64,000 nt of DNA from Bacillus sp. RAR_GA_16 (GCF_020165985.1 NZ_JAIUKZ010000008.1:62001-126000); one strand, 5' to 3'; positions 34,455 through 43,451 are shown, numbered from the stretch's first letter. Notes: generated by a model not told the origin, from the letters alone. Made by a program: numbers and translations.

Positions 34455-36752
34455 TTACATAAGCAACATTGAAGGATCATTTAGGACTTTATAATGTTGC
34501 CACTCATAAGGCAGTAGTTGCTGATATCGTTTTTCTAAGTAGCGATTATCAACTAATAGTAAAAGACCACAGTCAGTTTCAGTGCGAATGAGGCGTCCCC
34601 CTGCCTGTTGAACACGATTCATACCAGGATAAACGTACGTATACTCGAACCCGTTTTTCCCTTCTTGATCAAAGTAGGTTTTCATTAATTTGCGTTCAGT
34701 ATCGAAGTTTGGCAACCCAACACCGATCACCACCACGCCTGTTAAACGCTCTCCTTTTAAATCAATTCCTTCAGAAAAAATCCCACCCACGACAGCAAAT
34801 CCTACTAAACTTGTCTCACGATCAGACGTAAACTCGTTTAAAAAAGCTTCTCGCTCTTCTTCTGTCATGCCGCTTTTTTGTATGATCGTTTCTGCTTCAG
34901 CGGGAGTCGTGAAAGCTTCATAAACCTCTTCCATATAGCCATATGAAGGGAAAAAGAATAGGTAATTTCCTGGTTTCGCTTCAACAACAGTCTCAAGAAG
35001 AGAAACAAGGGATGGTAAGGTTCGTTCTCTATCACGATATTTCGTTGAAAGCGGGGCGATCACCACTTCGGCATGCTCACGTGGAAATGGAGATGGAATT
35101 CGAACCGCATAATCCTCCTCTTTCCAACCGAGCATGTTTTGATAATACGAAAAAGGCGAAAAGGTTGCTGAGAAAAAAACATTCGCTCGATGCCCTTTCC
35201 TCATTTTTTGAAGTAACTTAGAAGGGTCAAAACAAAAGAGTTTGATTTTCACCTCTGACTTTCCTGCCTCTATATAGGTAATAAACCGTTCGTCGTACAG
35301 TTTTGCGATCCGAATAAAGTTCTGCGCTAAAAAGTATGTTTCTAAAAGAAGTTCATCATTTCCTTGTTGCAATAACTCTTTTTCACTTACTTGAACAAAT
35401 GTATCCAGTTGTATAATCAGTTCCTCATCCACTTCCGACAAAACTAGAAAGCCACTTTGAGTCGATTTGCGATAATCAATAAACATGCGGTTAAGCGCAG
35501 CTGCAGCTAGTGAAATTGCAGGGTTTTGCTTTTTGTAAGCCCGCTTAAGTTCAAGAAATGGAGATTTCATTAATTCAGCTGAATACATTTCTCTCGCCCG
35601 ATCAACGAGATTATGTGCCTCGTCAATAAGGACAGTCGTTTGTTTTTTTTGGTCATCAATTAATCTTTTGAGCGATACACGCGGGTCGAATAGGTAATTA
35701 TAGTCACAAATGACCGCATCCGCTGTATAAGACAAATCAAGAGATAGTTCAAAAGGACATAAACGATGCTTTCTCCCATAGTGTTCAATTACATTTCGCG
35801 TAATAAGCGTTTCATTGTTTAAGAGATCAAGCATCCCTTCGTTTACACGATCGTAATAGCCATCAGCGAACTCACAATAATCTTTTTGACAGATTGTTTT
35901 TTCTTTGAAACAAATTTTATCTCTTGCTGTAATGGTAATGGAAGAGGTGTGTAGACCTTTTTTCTCCATAAGTTGAAAAGCTTCCTGCGCTGTTTCTCTC
36001 GTAATGGTTTTCGCAGTAAGGTAGAAAAGCTTTTTACCAAAACCTTCTCCCATTGCTTTCATAACCGGAAATAGTGTACTAATCGTCTTCCCAATACCAG
36101 TAGGTGCCATCGCAAATAGCGTCGCTTCCTCCTGTACTGTTTTATAGACGCTTCCCGCTAACTTTCGCTGACCTTCTCTATATGTATCAAAAGGAAACGA
36201 AAGGGCTTTACAGCTTTCGTTTCGCATCGTCATATGATCTCGCTTCCACTTAGCAAACGGGGCATATTTCTCAATCATTCGTAACATGAAAACTTGCAGA
36301 TTGCTTGCTGTTAGAGTATTTTGGAATCGCACGATCTCATTTGATTCTGACTGGATATACGTTAATTGGATGGTAATCTGGTCAAGGTTGTATTTCTCAA
36401 CAGCCATATACCCATAACATTTCGCTTGAGCCCAATAGACGGGGTGTGTTTGTTCATTCACTTCAGAGAGCGGGAGAGATGTCGATTTAATTTCATCGAT
36501 CATATAGTCATCCCCGTTCATGAGTAGACCATCACACCGTCCCTCAATATGATAGCTGATTCCTTCGTAATTCACCATGGTATCAAAAGGAACTTCCTTT
36601 TGATCCAATTCACCGTATGTTTTTTGAACCATCTGATGCAGTCGCGTTCCTTCTGTCATGGTCGTCGCTGTTCGAAAACGAAGATCAATACTTCCACTTC
36701 GAAATGCATACTCAACAAGCGGTCGTACTGACACATTCATGATTTGTTCCAT
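34455..36752 (-). CDS. DinG/XPD-like Fe-S helicase fused to an N-terminal PD-(D/E)XK nuclease domain
   Basis: A 765-aa fusion. Residues about 10-165 look like a RecB/Cas4-type nuclease: GRCDGLLMNGDDYMIDEIKS supplies the D...ExK core and YWAQAKCYGYM the helical Q/Y motif. Residues about 185-765 are an XPD/DinG superfamily 2 helicase. It has Walker A FAMAPTGIGKTIST, Walker B/DEAH VLIDEAHNLVDRA and motif VI-like NRVQQAGGRLIRTETD. Four Cys (ICFKEKTICQKDYC and RLCPFELS) fit the Fe-S cluster site. It is probably a 5'-3' DNA-repair helicase with nuclease activity. The P450 gene lies 11 bases upstream on the same strand. Confidence 0.85.
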   Translation of the reverse strand: MEQIMNVSVRPLVEYAFRSGSIDLRFRTATTMTEGTRLHQMVQKTYGELDQKEVPFDTMVNYEGISYHIEGRCDGLLMNGDDYMIDEIKSTSLPLSEVNEQTHPVYWAQAKCYGYMAVEKYNLDQITIQLTYIQSESNEIVRFQNTLTASNLQVFMLRMIEKYAPFAKWKRDHMTMRNESCKALSFPFDTYREGQRKLAGSVYKTVQEEATLFAMAPTGIGKTISTLFPVMKAMGEGFGKKLFYLTAKTITRETAQEAFQLMEKKGLHTSSITITARDKICFKEKTICQKDYCEFADGYYDRVNEGMLDLLNNETLITRNVIEHYGRKHRLCPFELSLDLSYTADAVICDYNYLFDPRVSLKRLIDDQKKQTTVLIDEAHNLVDRAREMYSAELMKSPFLELKRAYKKQNPAISLAAAALNRMFIDYRKSTQSGFLVLSEVDEELIIQLDTFVQVSEKELLQQGNDELLLETYFLAQNFIRIAKLYDERFITYIEAGKSEVKIKLFCFDPSKLLQKMRKGHRANVFFSATFSPFSYYQNMLGWKEEDYAVRIPSPFPREHAEVVIAPLSTKYRDRERTLPSLVSLLETVVEAKPGNYLFFFPSYGYMEEVYEAFTTPAEAETIIQKSGMTEEEREAFLNEFTSDRETSLVGFAVVGGIFSEGIDLKGERLTGVVVIGVGLPNFDTERKLMKTYFDQEGKNGFEYTYVYPGMNRVQQAGGRLIRTETDCGLLLLVDNRYLEKRYQQLLPYEWQHYKVLNDPSMLLM

Positions 36753-36763
36753 CTTATCACCTA

Positions 36764-38044
36764 TTATTTTCGTTTATGCACTTTCATTAAGAGCCCACCT
36801 TTGATCCGCAGGGAAACAAGCGGCTCTGCTTGTACAGGGTCATCATGTAGTTGTTGAAGATGAAAGCTTCTCCCTATTGTTGAAAATATTAATTGTGCTT
36901 CATAAGTAGCGAATTGACTTCCGATACAGCTTCGAGGTCCTCCACCAAAAGGGAAATAAGCAAACGGTTCATGCTTCTCTTTCATTCTGTATAAAGAAAA
37001 TTGCTCTGGATTTTCAAAGAATAACGGATTCCTCTGCAAGATGTAAGGGCTAATCAAAAACGATGACCCTGATTTAAATTGATGCCCCATTAGTTTAACT
37101 GGTGCAATCGCTTCTCTTAAGATGACCCAAGCTGCAGGATAGAGTCTTAACGTTTCTTTAAAAAACAGATGTGTAAGCTCTTGGTGACTCCCTACTTCTC
37201 CTGCCTCTTTCCATTCTTTTAAAAGCTGCTGTTCAATTTTCTCATTTTTTGAAAGTTCATACCACATCCATGATAGCACGTTTGCAGTTGTTTCATGACC
37301 AGCAATCAGCATGGTTAAGATTTGACTTCTCACTTCTTCGCCCGAAAGAGGGGAGCCATCTGCATACGTTGTTTGTTGAAGAAGTGAGAGCAAATGATCG
37401 CCTTTTGGGGTGTTCTGAATCAATTGGTCCGCCAGTTCGTTTAAGCGACTTTTTCCTAATTTGTATTGTTTGTTCCGCTTTGTAGGCACAAACTCTGGAG
37501 ATGGGAAAGGGAGAAATAAGTCAGAAGCGGATTTCTCGATAATATGGGTCACCGCTGTGACAAGTTCGATACTTTCTTTCTTTGAGATATCTTGACCAAA
37601 CATGGTTTTCATTATAATTCTTAAGGTTAACCTCATCATTTCTGAGCTAATACAAATGACTTCTCCATCATCCCACCCAGTGATATACTGTTTCGTTTCT
37701 TGGAGGATGATTGAGATATAATGGTTCATCTTCTCTTTATGAAAAGCTGGCATCAACATTTTTCGCTGCCGCTCATGTGTTTCCCCTTCTGAGGTTAACA
37801 GCCCTCGTCCGATTGTCTGACTTAATAGTGAAGCAGAGTTCCCTTTTTGAAAAGATCCTGCATTCGAAACAAGAATTTGTTTAATTGCTTCAGGTTGATG
37901 CACAACAAATGAAGAAGCGCCGAGTTCTACGAAATCCGCTATATCACGGGTTTTTGATAAAAAATCTAATGGATCCTTACGAAAAGAGAGATAATTCTTT
38001 AACCGCAAACCAGATAACTTCTCAACACTCACATCTACCACCAC
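36764..38044 (-). CDS. Cytochrome P450
   Basis: A 426-aa soluble P450. The haem loop is FGGGPRSCIGSQFA (thiolate Cys), the I-helix AGHETTANVLSW (acid-alcohol pair) and the K-helix FKETLRLYPAAWVILRE (ExxR). No reductase domain is fused, so ferredoxin/flavodoxin partners are needed from elsewhere. The substrate could be a fatty acid, terpenoid or xenobiotic. The start is GTG 38044 with AGAGGA nine bases upstream. It is probably co-transcribed with the helicase gene, an unusual pairing, and is separated from the aminopeptidase gene by a terminator. Confidence 0.9.
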   Translation of the reverse strand: MVVDVSVEKLSGLRLKNYLSFRKDPLDFLSKTRDIADFVELGASSFVVHQPEAIKQILVSNAGSFQKGNSASLLSQTIGRGLLTSEGETHERQRKMLMPAFHKEKMNHYISIILQETKQYITGWDDGEVICISSEMMRLTLRIIMKTMFGQDISKKESIELVTAVTHIIEKSASDLFLPFPSPEFVPTKRNKQYKLGKSRLNELADQLIQNTPKGDHLLSLLQQTTYADGSPLSGEEVRSQILTMLIAGHETTANVLSWMWYELSKNEKIEQQLLKEWKEAGEVGSHQELTHLFFKETLRLYPAAWVILREAIAPVKLMGHQFKSGSSFLISPYILQRNPLFFENPEQFSLYRMKEKHEPFAYFPFGGGPRSCIGSQFATYEAQLIFSTIGRSFHLQQLHDDPVQAEPLVSLRIKGGLLMKVHKRK

Positions 38045-38109
38045 TCACTATTTTCCTCTATTATAGAAAGAACTGGTTAGAACTTGCAATTCACAACAGG
38101 TTACGATGC

Positions 38110-38146
38110 AAAAAATGCTCCCGCTCATCAGCGGAAGCATTTTTTC
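38110..38146 (-). terminator. Terminator after the M29 aminopeptidase gene
   Basis: Stem AAAAAATGCT/AGCATTTTTT (38110-38119 with 38136-38145) extended by CCGC/GCGG, with A/T runs on both sides, directly beyond the stop. Confidence 0.88.
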
Positions 38147-39388
38147 TTATTTGACGTTAATGGCCCAGTTCCCGTTGCGAAAAATGGCTTCAGTCGTTCC
38201 ATCCGTTTTGACCCCATCAATATCAAGTTCCCCTGAACCCATCATAAAATCAACGTGAGTGATACTGTTATTTACACCATGTTGATCAAGTGCTTCATCA
38301 TCCATATCTGCTCCACCTTTAATACTGCTCGGATAAGCTTTTCCAAGAGCTAAATGACAAGACGCATTCTCGTCATAAAGCGTATTAAAGAAAATAAGCC
38401 CTGATTGAGAAATAGGCGATTCGTGTGGTACGATTGCGATCTCGCCCAGTCTCCGGGAGCCATCATCCATGTTCAATAGATTTTCAAGCGTTTCATAACC
38501 TTCTTCCGCTGAAAAATCCACAACTTTACCATCTTTAAATGTTAAGGAGAAATGATTGATTAAGTTACCGCCATAACTTAATGGCTTCGTACTAGATACG
38601 GTGCCATTAACGCCATACTTATGAGGTAATGTAAAAACTTCTTCCGTTGGCATATTTGCATTAAATTCAGTTCCCTGCTCTGAAAGGGAAGATCCTCCTT
38701 TCCATATATGCCCTTCCGGTAGCTCTATTTCCAAATCTGTTCCGGGTGCTTTGTATACAAGTTTCTTATAGTTTCGGTCATTCAGAACTTCTCTTGCTTT
38801 AGCCAGTGTCGCATTGTGATCGTTCCAGGCAGCAATTGGATCTTCCTGATCTACACGCGTTATCGTAAATATCTGGTCCCAAAGCTTTTCAATTGCTTCC
38901 TCTTCTTGTGAATCAGGGAAGATTTTCTTTGCCCATTCTCCATTTGGAATCGCAACGATGGACCATGTGATTTTGTCATTCATTGTGTATTTACGGAAAT
39001 TTTTCATTGCTTCGCCACTTGCTTTATTTGAAGCTGAAATGCGTGATGAAGTAATCCCTTTTAACAAATCAGGATTAGTAGAACGGATAGACAGAATAGC
39101 AGCGCCTTCTTCAGCAAAGTGATCATACATTTTAACTCGCCATTCAGGAACGTTTTCAAGCACATCCTGGCCAGCATTTTCATACCATAAACGGTCTAGA
39201 TCATCATCACTCCAATTGATATGTACAGTCTTCGCGCCTATTTCATAGGCTTTCTTTACAACGATTCGAGTAAACTCAGCACCTTCAATCGATGAGTTAA
39301 TAACAAGCATTTGTTCTTTTTGTAGATTAACCCCTCGTTTAAGGGCAAGTTCGGCATACTTTTCTAACATGATTTGTTCAGGCAACAT
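38147..39388 (-). CDS. ampS: M29-family aminopeptidase
   Basis: A 413-aa cytoplasmic metallopeptidase similar to AmpS/PepS/aminopeptidase T, acting on N-terminal residues of peptides. Characteristic parts are LALKRGVNLQKEQMLVINSS at the N-terminus, LEIELPEGHIWKGGS, EFNANMPTEEVFTLPHKYGV with two metal ligands, GEIAIVPHESPI, and the C-terminal CHLALGKAYPSSIKGG and THVDFMMGS. AAGGAGG lies six bases before ATG 39388. It is read divergently from the SIMPL gene. Confidence 0.9.
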   Translation of the reverse strand: MLPEQIMLEKYAELALKRGVNLQKEQMLVINSSIEGAEFTRIVVKKAYEIGAKTVHINWSDDDLDRLWYENAGQDVLENVPEWRVKMYDHFAEEGAAILSIRSTNPDLLKGITSSRISASNKASGEAMKNFRKYTMNDKITWSIVAIPNGEWAKKIFPDSQEEEAIEKLWDQIFTITRVDQEDPIAAWNDHNATLAKAREVLNDRNYKKLVYKAPGTDLEIELPEGHIWKGGSSLSEQGTEFNANMPTEEVFTLPHKYGVNGTVSSTKPLSYGGNLINHFSLTFKDGKVVDFSAEEGYETLENLLNMDDGSRRLGEIAIVPHESPISQSGLIFFNTLYDENASCHLALGKAYPSSIKGGADMDDEALDQHGVNNSITHVDFMMGSGELDIDGVKTDGTTEAIFRNGNWAINVK

Positions 39389-39496
39389 AATTCCTCCTTC
39401 GTTTCGTAACGACTACTTAAAATTTTAACAAAACAGATTCTTTCTGTCCTCTTAATCGTGATGATTTATTTAAACTATTGGAAAGTAGTGTGAAAA

Positions 39497-40141
39497 ATGA
39501 CTAAAGAAACTTCAAACCAATTAAAGGAATGTCTATGTGATCATACGATGACAGTCTTCGGAACAGGAGAAGTGAATACGCCTCCGGATCGAGCGGTCAT
39601 TATAACAGGGGTCACAACTACCTCTGAACAAGTGGCTGAAGCACAGGAAGAAAATGCGATGCACATCTCAGCAATTGTAGCGTCCCTTCAAGCGTTAGGT
39701 ATTCCTTCCGAAGATATCCAAACAACCGATTATCGGATTGAAGAAAATGTACGCTATGAAAATAACGTCAAAATCTTTCTTGGCTATAAAGTAACGCATC
39801 TCCTTAAAGTATACGTTGAGCCAGTGAGCGAAGCTGGAGCCGCCATCGATACTGCAGTAGCTTCAGGAGCAAACGTGGTCTCAGATATTCGTTTTGAGTT
39901 AAAAGATCCAACGAAGGTTTATCAAGAAGCTTTAACCGCTGCAATAAAAGATGGCGAACAAAAAGCAACATCGATGGCAAACACCCTTCACATCTCCTTA
40001 CCAAATACCCCTCATCAAATTGTGGAACTCAGTTCAGCATCTCCTTCTCCAAGAATGTTTAGCGACGTTCAAGCTACCCAAATCCAAACAGGTCAATTAG
40101 TAATAACGGCTCAGTTAAAAATGATTTACCTTTTAATATAA
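39497..40141 (+). CDS. SIMPL-domain (DUF541) protein
   Basis: A 214-aa protein with no signal peptide. The SIMPL/DUF541 domain spans nearly all of it: MTVFGTGEVNTPPDRAVIIT at the start, VASLQALGIPSEDIQTTDYR, then FLGYKVTHLLKVYVE, and a C-terminal QLVITAQLKMIYLL strand. Family members are periplasmic or cytosolic and form ring oligomers; the role is linked to stress or IRAK-like signalling in animals but is unclear in bacteria. The ribosome site is weak (GAAAGTAG). Confidence 0.85.
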   Translation: MTKETSNQLKECLCDHTMTVFGTGEVNTPPDRAVIITGVTTTSEQVAEAQEENAMHISAIVASLQALGIPSEDIQTTDYRIEENVRYENNVKIFLGYKVTHLLKVYVEPVSEAGAAIDTAVASGANVVSDIRFELKDPTKVYQEALTAAIKDGEQKATSMANTLHISLPNTPHQIVELSSASPSPRMFSDVQATQIQTGQLVITAQLKMIYLLI

Positions 40142-40163
40142 AAAAGGGCGTTTTGAACGCCCT
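40138..40163 (-). terminator. Terminator after the CoA-binding protein gene
   Basis: Seven-base-pair GC-rich stem GGGCGTT/AACGCCC (40146-40152 with 40156-40162), TTG loop. On the minus strand it is followed by six T, five bases beyond the leftward stop. It also faces the rightward SIMPL gene but lacks a T run there. Confidence 0.8.
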
Positions 40164-40167
40164 CATC

Positions 40168-40581
40168 TTACTTCGTCATCGCGTGTTCAACTTTAATGCA
40201 CCGGTCCATAATGACTTTGATATCATGTTTTTTTCCATATTCATACGCTTCTTCATTCATTACACCTAGTTGTGCCCAGAAAACATCAGCTCCGATGTCA
40301 ACGGCATCCTTCATAATATCTGGAAGAAACTCACTTCGTCTAAAGACGTTCACGATATCAACATGACCCTCAATTTCTTTTAAAGAATCTACTGCTTTCA
40401 CTCCAAGTGCATCATCGATCGTTGGATTCACCGGGATAATATCGTAACCAGCATCCATCATCGCCTGAGATACCATAAATGAGGTACGATTAGGATTATT
40501 CGATAAACCCACGACGGCAATACGCTTCTTTGTTTTTAGGATGTTACCAATCTCTTCTCTCGTTGGGTTTTGAATTGTCAT
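40168..40581 (-). CDS. CoA-binding protein (YccU-like)
   Basis: A 137-aa single-domain Rossmann protein of the CoA_binding_2 family. It has the nucleotide-binding turn IAVVGLSNNPNRTSFMVSQA, then YDIIPVNPTIDDALGVKAV, FRRSEFLPDIMKDAV and the C-terminal VIMDRCIKVEHA. It resembles succinyl-CoA synthetase CoA-binding domains and E. coli YccU. Its physiological role is unknown. AAAGGGG lies upstream of the ATG. Confidence 0.88.
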   Translation of the reverse strand: MTIQNPTREEIGNILKTKKRIAVVGLSNNPNRTSFMVSQAMMDAGYDIIPVNPTIDDALGVKAVDSLKEIEGHVDIVNVFRRSEFLPDIMKDAVDIGADVFWAQLGVMNEEAYEYGKKHDIKVIMDRCIKVEHAMTK

Positions 40582-40651
40582 TTAGGCTCGCCCCTTTATT
40601 TTCTTATAAGTCTATTATAAAAGAAGGAAGACTACAGTAACACTATTTCGC

Positions 40652-41539
40652 TCAAATACGAGAATGGAGACGAGTCATTTCTTTTATGATTAGCTCAGGG
40701 CAGTCATAGGGAATATTATGTCCTGCACCCTCTGCCTTTATGTAGACTGAACGAGATGAAAGACTTGTTTGTTCGTGAATGAGCTCCGTCCATACTTCCT
40801 CAAACGCTATAGCCTCTGACTTCGGTAGACCTGCATTGATTTGTTGATCTGCTGCGAACTTCCCATCTCTACCGATTACGGTTAATGGGATATCTGGAAA
40901 ATCAGCTGTATTTAGTCGCTTAGCACTTTGAGGCATATGGCGAATCTCAGCTCCAACAGCTCTGTACATAGACGGACTCGTTTCGTGGTCAATTAACGCC
41001 GTCTGCACCTCCCGTTCCCATAATTTGAACTTTTCCGGAAGTTCTGGCTGGATTTCGTTCATTAGATCTTCTCGTTTTATCCTCGCATAAGCTTCACACT
41101 TATGGATCCAATAAACATCTGAAGTCGTTTCATCAGAATGCTCCACATCATCGATCCGTTCGATGTTGATCGACGTTGAGTCAATTAATAGAACACCTAA
41201 AACGGCACCTGGATAGCGGATAGCAAAATCCTGTGCAATCAAACCACCATAAGAATGACCAGCAAGCAGTATTTTCTGAGTTATTCCTAATTCGGATAGA
41301 AGCGCATGTAACTCATGGCTTGCTTCTTCGACTGTACCTTCTCTTCTAACAGACTTACTTCTCCCATACCCTGCTCTGTTATAGGCTAAAACAGATAGTT
41401 CACTAGTCGTGATGATTTCTTTCCACTCATATAGTGAGCCACCAACCCCTGATAACAACACGACTGGTGTGGTAGAACGATTCGAAAAAAGATATTCGGT
41501 AACACCTGTTTTTGTGGTGACCACGCAAGATTCCATCAT
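40652..41539 (-). CDS. Alpha/beta hydrolase
   Basis: A 295-aa cytosolic hydrolase. The oxyanion region is VVLLSGVGGSLYEW, the nucleophile elbow LAGHSYGGLIAQDF, a probable acid Asp lies in TVIGRDGKF, and the catalytic His is in AEGAGHNIPYDCPE near the C-terminus. The substrate is not predictable (esterase, haloalkane or epoxide hydrolase-like). The ribosome site GGGAGG lies nine bases before ATG 41539. The frame extends to 41596 but those residues precede the ribosome site. It is read divergently from the leader-peptide/MFS unit. Confidence 0.85.
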   Translation of the reverse strand: MMESCVVTTKTGVTEYLFSNRSTTPVVLLSGVGGSLYEWKEIITTSELSVLAYNRAGYGRSKSVRREGTVEEASHELHALLSELGITQKILLAGHSYGGLIAQDFAIRYPGAVLGVLLIDSTSINIERIDDVEHSDETTSDVYWIHKCEAYARIKREDLMNEIQPELPEKFKLWEREVQTALIDHETSPSMYRAVGAEIRHMPQSAKRLNTADFPDIPLTVIGRDGKFAADQQINAGLPKSEAIAFEEVWTELIHEQTSLSSRSVYIKAEGAGHNIPYDCPELIIKEMTRLHSRI

Positions 41540-41650
41540 TTTGCAGTTCCCTCCCATTATCCCATCGTACCTTAAAAGGTTAAGTAGATCGAACAATAAT
41601 TACATTTTTCATTTTTTTCAAAAAAAGAGGTCGTGTCACGATAAGAGGTT

Positions 41651-41659
41651 TGCTATAAT
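41651..41659 (+). promoter_or_regulatory. Extended -10 promoter of the MFS leader
   Basis: TGCTATAAT gives a TGn extended -10 with a perfect TATAAT (41654-41659). There is no good -35. The predicted start is near 41666, 26 bases before the leader peptide ATG. Confidence 0.6.
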
Positions 41660-41691
41660 TTTTCTTAACTATATGGAAAGGGGATTGCTAT

Positions 41692-41745
41692 ATGTTAAAA
41701 ATTCTGGAGTTAGTGACTTTATATAGGAGGGACGACTTGCATTAA
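41692..41745 (+). CDS. Candidate 17-aa leader peptide upstream of MFS pump
   Basis: A short ORF, MLKILELVTLYRRDDLH, with a strong AAAGGGG ribosome site about eight bases before its ATG and a good promoter just upstream. Its last codons overlap AGGAGGGA (41725-41732), which pairs with TCCCTCCT (41756-41763). That second segment can alternatively pair with GGAGG at 41797-41801, the ribosome site of the pump. This is the plan of a translation-attenuation leader, as for erm and some efflux genes. Regulation by ribosome stalling is inferred, not shown. Confidence 0.5.
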   Translation: MLKILELVTLYRRDDLH

Positions 41746-41763
41746 CGAAAATGACTCCCTCCT
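41725..41763 (+). promoter_or_regulatory. Leader hairpin with anti-Shine-Dalgarno segment
   Basis: Perfect 8-base arms AGGAGGGA (41725-41732) and TCCCTCCT (41756-41763) with a 23-base loop. There is no T run, so translational rather than transcriptional control is more likely. Confidence 0.55.
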
Positions 41764-41804
41764 GTCTTTCTATTGTCGGAACTTACAATGAAAGTTGGAG
41801 GATC

Positions 41805-43017
41805 ATGTCTTCTTTATTAAAACGTAATCTCACCCTATTATTCTGGGTGCATTTTTTTGGAACCGTTAGTTTCTTACAGCCTGTTTTAACATTATTTTAT
41901 ATGGAGAAAGGGTTAAATGAAGCGAATATTCTTGTTATCTTAATGTGTTGGAGCGGAGCGGTATTAGTAGGAGAAATTCCAACGGGTGTCTTCGCAGACC
42001 GGTTTGGCGCAAGGGTATCATTTCTAACAGGAATCTGTTATTAAACTTAGTAGTATCGGAATTCTGTTTGTAGCAGATAGCCTGGTCTTGTTTATGCTAT
42101 TTAGCATTTTAAACGGGTTATCAGTTACTTTTTTCTCTGGAGCTGACGAAGCACTCATTTACGAATCCTTAAAAAAAGATAACAAACAACATAAAATGGA
42201 TGAAGCCATGGGAAAGATCCAATCAGCAGGGTTTATCGCTATGATGTTTGCAGTTCTGTTGGGATCATTACTTGCAAGGGATTTACAACAAGAGCAGTTT
42301 CAGCTATTAATTCTTTTGAGTATGATGTGTTATTTCATTGAATTAATGCTTTTGTTTTTCATTCAGGACCCACCTGGAAAGATGACAATCTCTGACACTT
42401 CACTGCAAAATGTACTTGAAGGTGTCAAAGTGATCAAAAAAGAACCTCAGCTGTTAGTGATGTTTTTAAACGTTACACTTGTTTTTATTCCTACAGTAGC
42501 GGTTTTTCAAAAATTTGATCAACCACTTCTAATCAGCTCTGGACTTCCTGTTTATTTCATTGGACCGATTTATGCTGGGGGCGCTTTATTAGCCTTTTTT
42601 TCATCACGAAGCATCGGTATGTTAAATAAAAAATTTTCCTACTCCGTTTTAATGTACGCGTCAGGGTTCCTTTCTGCTTTAGGTCTCTTACTAGCAGCAC
42701 TTTTTCAGGATCAGCTATGGGTAATTTTGTTTGTGGTATTGTTTTTAAGATGGATTGGTGCTATTCGCTATCCAATCTATTCTCAACTTAGCAACAACAT
42801 CATTCCATCTCATATAAGAGCAACGACCATCTCACTCTTATCGATACTTGACTCAGTCTTTGACATGGTCATTTTTTTGTTATTGATTGTTTTTGCGATC
42901 GATGGCATCCAGGGAATTCTATTTGGGGCTTGTTTTATCGCTTTCATTGGATCGGCACTTCCAATCCAAAAACAATCAAAACGAGAAAAAGTGGGAACGA
43001 GCCCAATAAATCGGTAA
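41805..43017 (+). pseudogene. MFS efflux transporter, interrupted by one frameshift
   Basis: The restored protein is about 403 residues with 12 TM segments. Frame one gives LLKRNLTLLFWVHFFGTVSF, then EIPTGVFADRFGARVSFLTG (loop 2-3 motif) and stops at 42042-42044. Frame two is open only from 42028 and continues SVIKLSSIGILFVADSLVLF to the end. The shift must therefore fall in 42028-42041, where GGAATC occurs. Removing one A gives FLTGSVIKLSS. Family resemblance is to drug-efflux MFS proteins. GGAGG precedes ATG 41805 closely, and the upstream leader peptide and hairpin suggest antibiotic-inducible control. Confidence 0.85.
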
Positions 43018-43035
43018 ATAAATTTCCAGAATGGT

Positions 43036-43064
43036 TTGCAATTTAGAAGAGCCGGTGCTATTAT
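43036..43064 (+). promoter_or_regulatory. Strong sigma-A promoter upstream of the cold-shock gene
   Basis: TTGCAA at 43036-43041, 17-base spacer, TATTAT at 43059-43064 with a TGC extension. The start is predicted near 43071, 172 bases before the csp ATG. Confidence 0.65.
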
Positions 43065-43107
43065 ATATTTAAACCATTTTACTATTAATATATTTAGGAT
43101 TTAAATT

Positions 43108-43168
43108 AGCTGTAGCTTCGAAAGAGGGTAACAAAGTTAAATCCTCTTTCAAAAGCTGCAGTTTTTTA
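43108..43168 (+). terminator. Long hairpin with T run inside the csp leader
   Basis: Outer 9-bp stem CTGTAGCTT/AAGCTGCAG (43110-43118 with 43153-43161, one G-U) and inner 8-bp stem GAAAGAGG/CCTCTTTC (43120-43127 with 43143-43150), then six T at 43162-43167. It could end the MFS transcript, end a short RNA of about 98 nt from the promoter at 43036, or act as a cold-responsive attenuator for csp. Confidence 0.65.
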
Positions 43169-43242
43169 ATGTAAACGTATGACAATGGTAAATGGTGAAT
43201 TTTAAATTATGTACGATGAGGTACATTAGGAGGCAATTTTTT

Positions 43243-43443
43243 ATGCAAAACGGTAAAGTAAAATGGTTCAACGCTGAAAAAGGTTTCGGTTTCATCGAAG
43301 TTGAAGGTGGAGACGACGTATTCGTACACTTCTCTGCAATCAACGGCGAAGGTTTCAAAACACTTGACGAAGGCCAAGAAGTTAACTTCGAAATCGTAGA
43401 AGGTAACCGCGGACCACAAGCAGCTAACGTAACAAAAGCATAA
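43243..43443 (+). CDS. Cold-shock protein (CspA/B family)
   Basis: A 66-aa single-domain RNA chaperone with both RNP motifs: KGFGFIEV (RNP1) and VFVHFSAI (RNP2), starting [12 protein letters not shown]. It binds single-stranded RNA and DNA at low temperature or during growth transitions. ATG 43243 follows TAGGAGG by about nine bases; the longer frame from 43192 lies in the leader and is rejected. A long structured 5' leader is typical of csp genes, and codon use is that of a highly expressed gene. Confidence 0.97.
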   Translation: MQNGKVKWFNAEKGFGFIEVEGGDDVFVHFSAINGEGFKTLDEGQEVNFEIVEGNRGPQAANVTKA

Positions 43444-43451
43444 ATCGCTTT

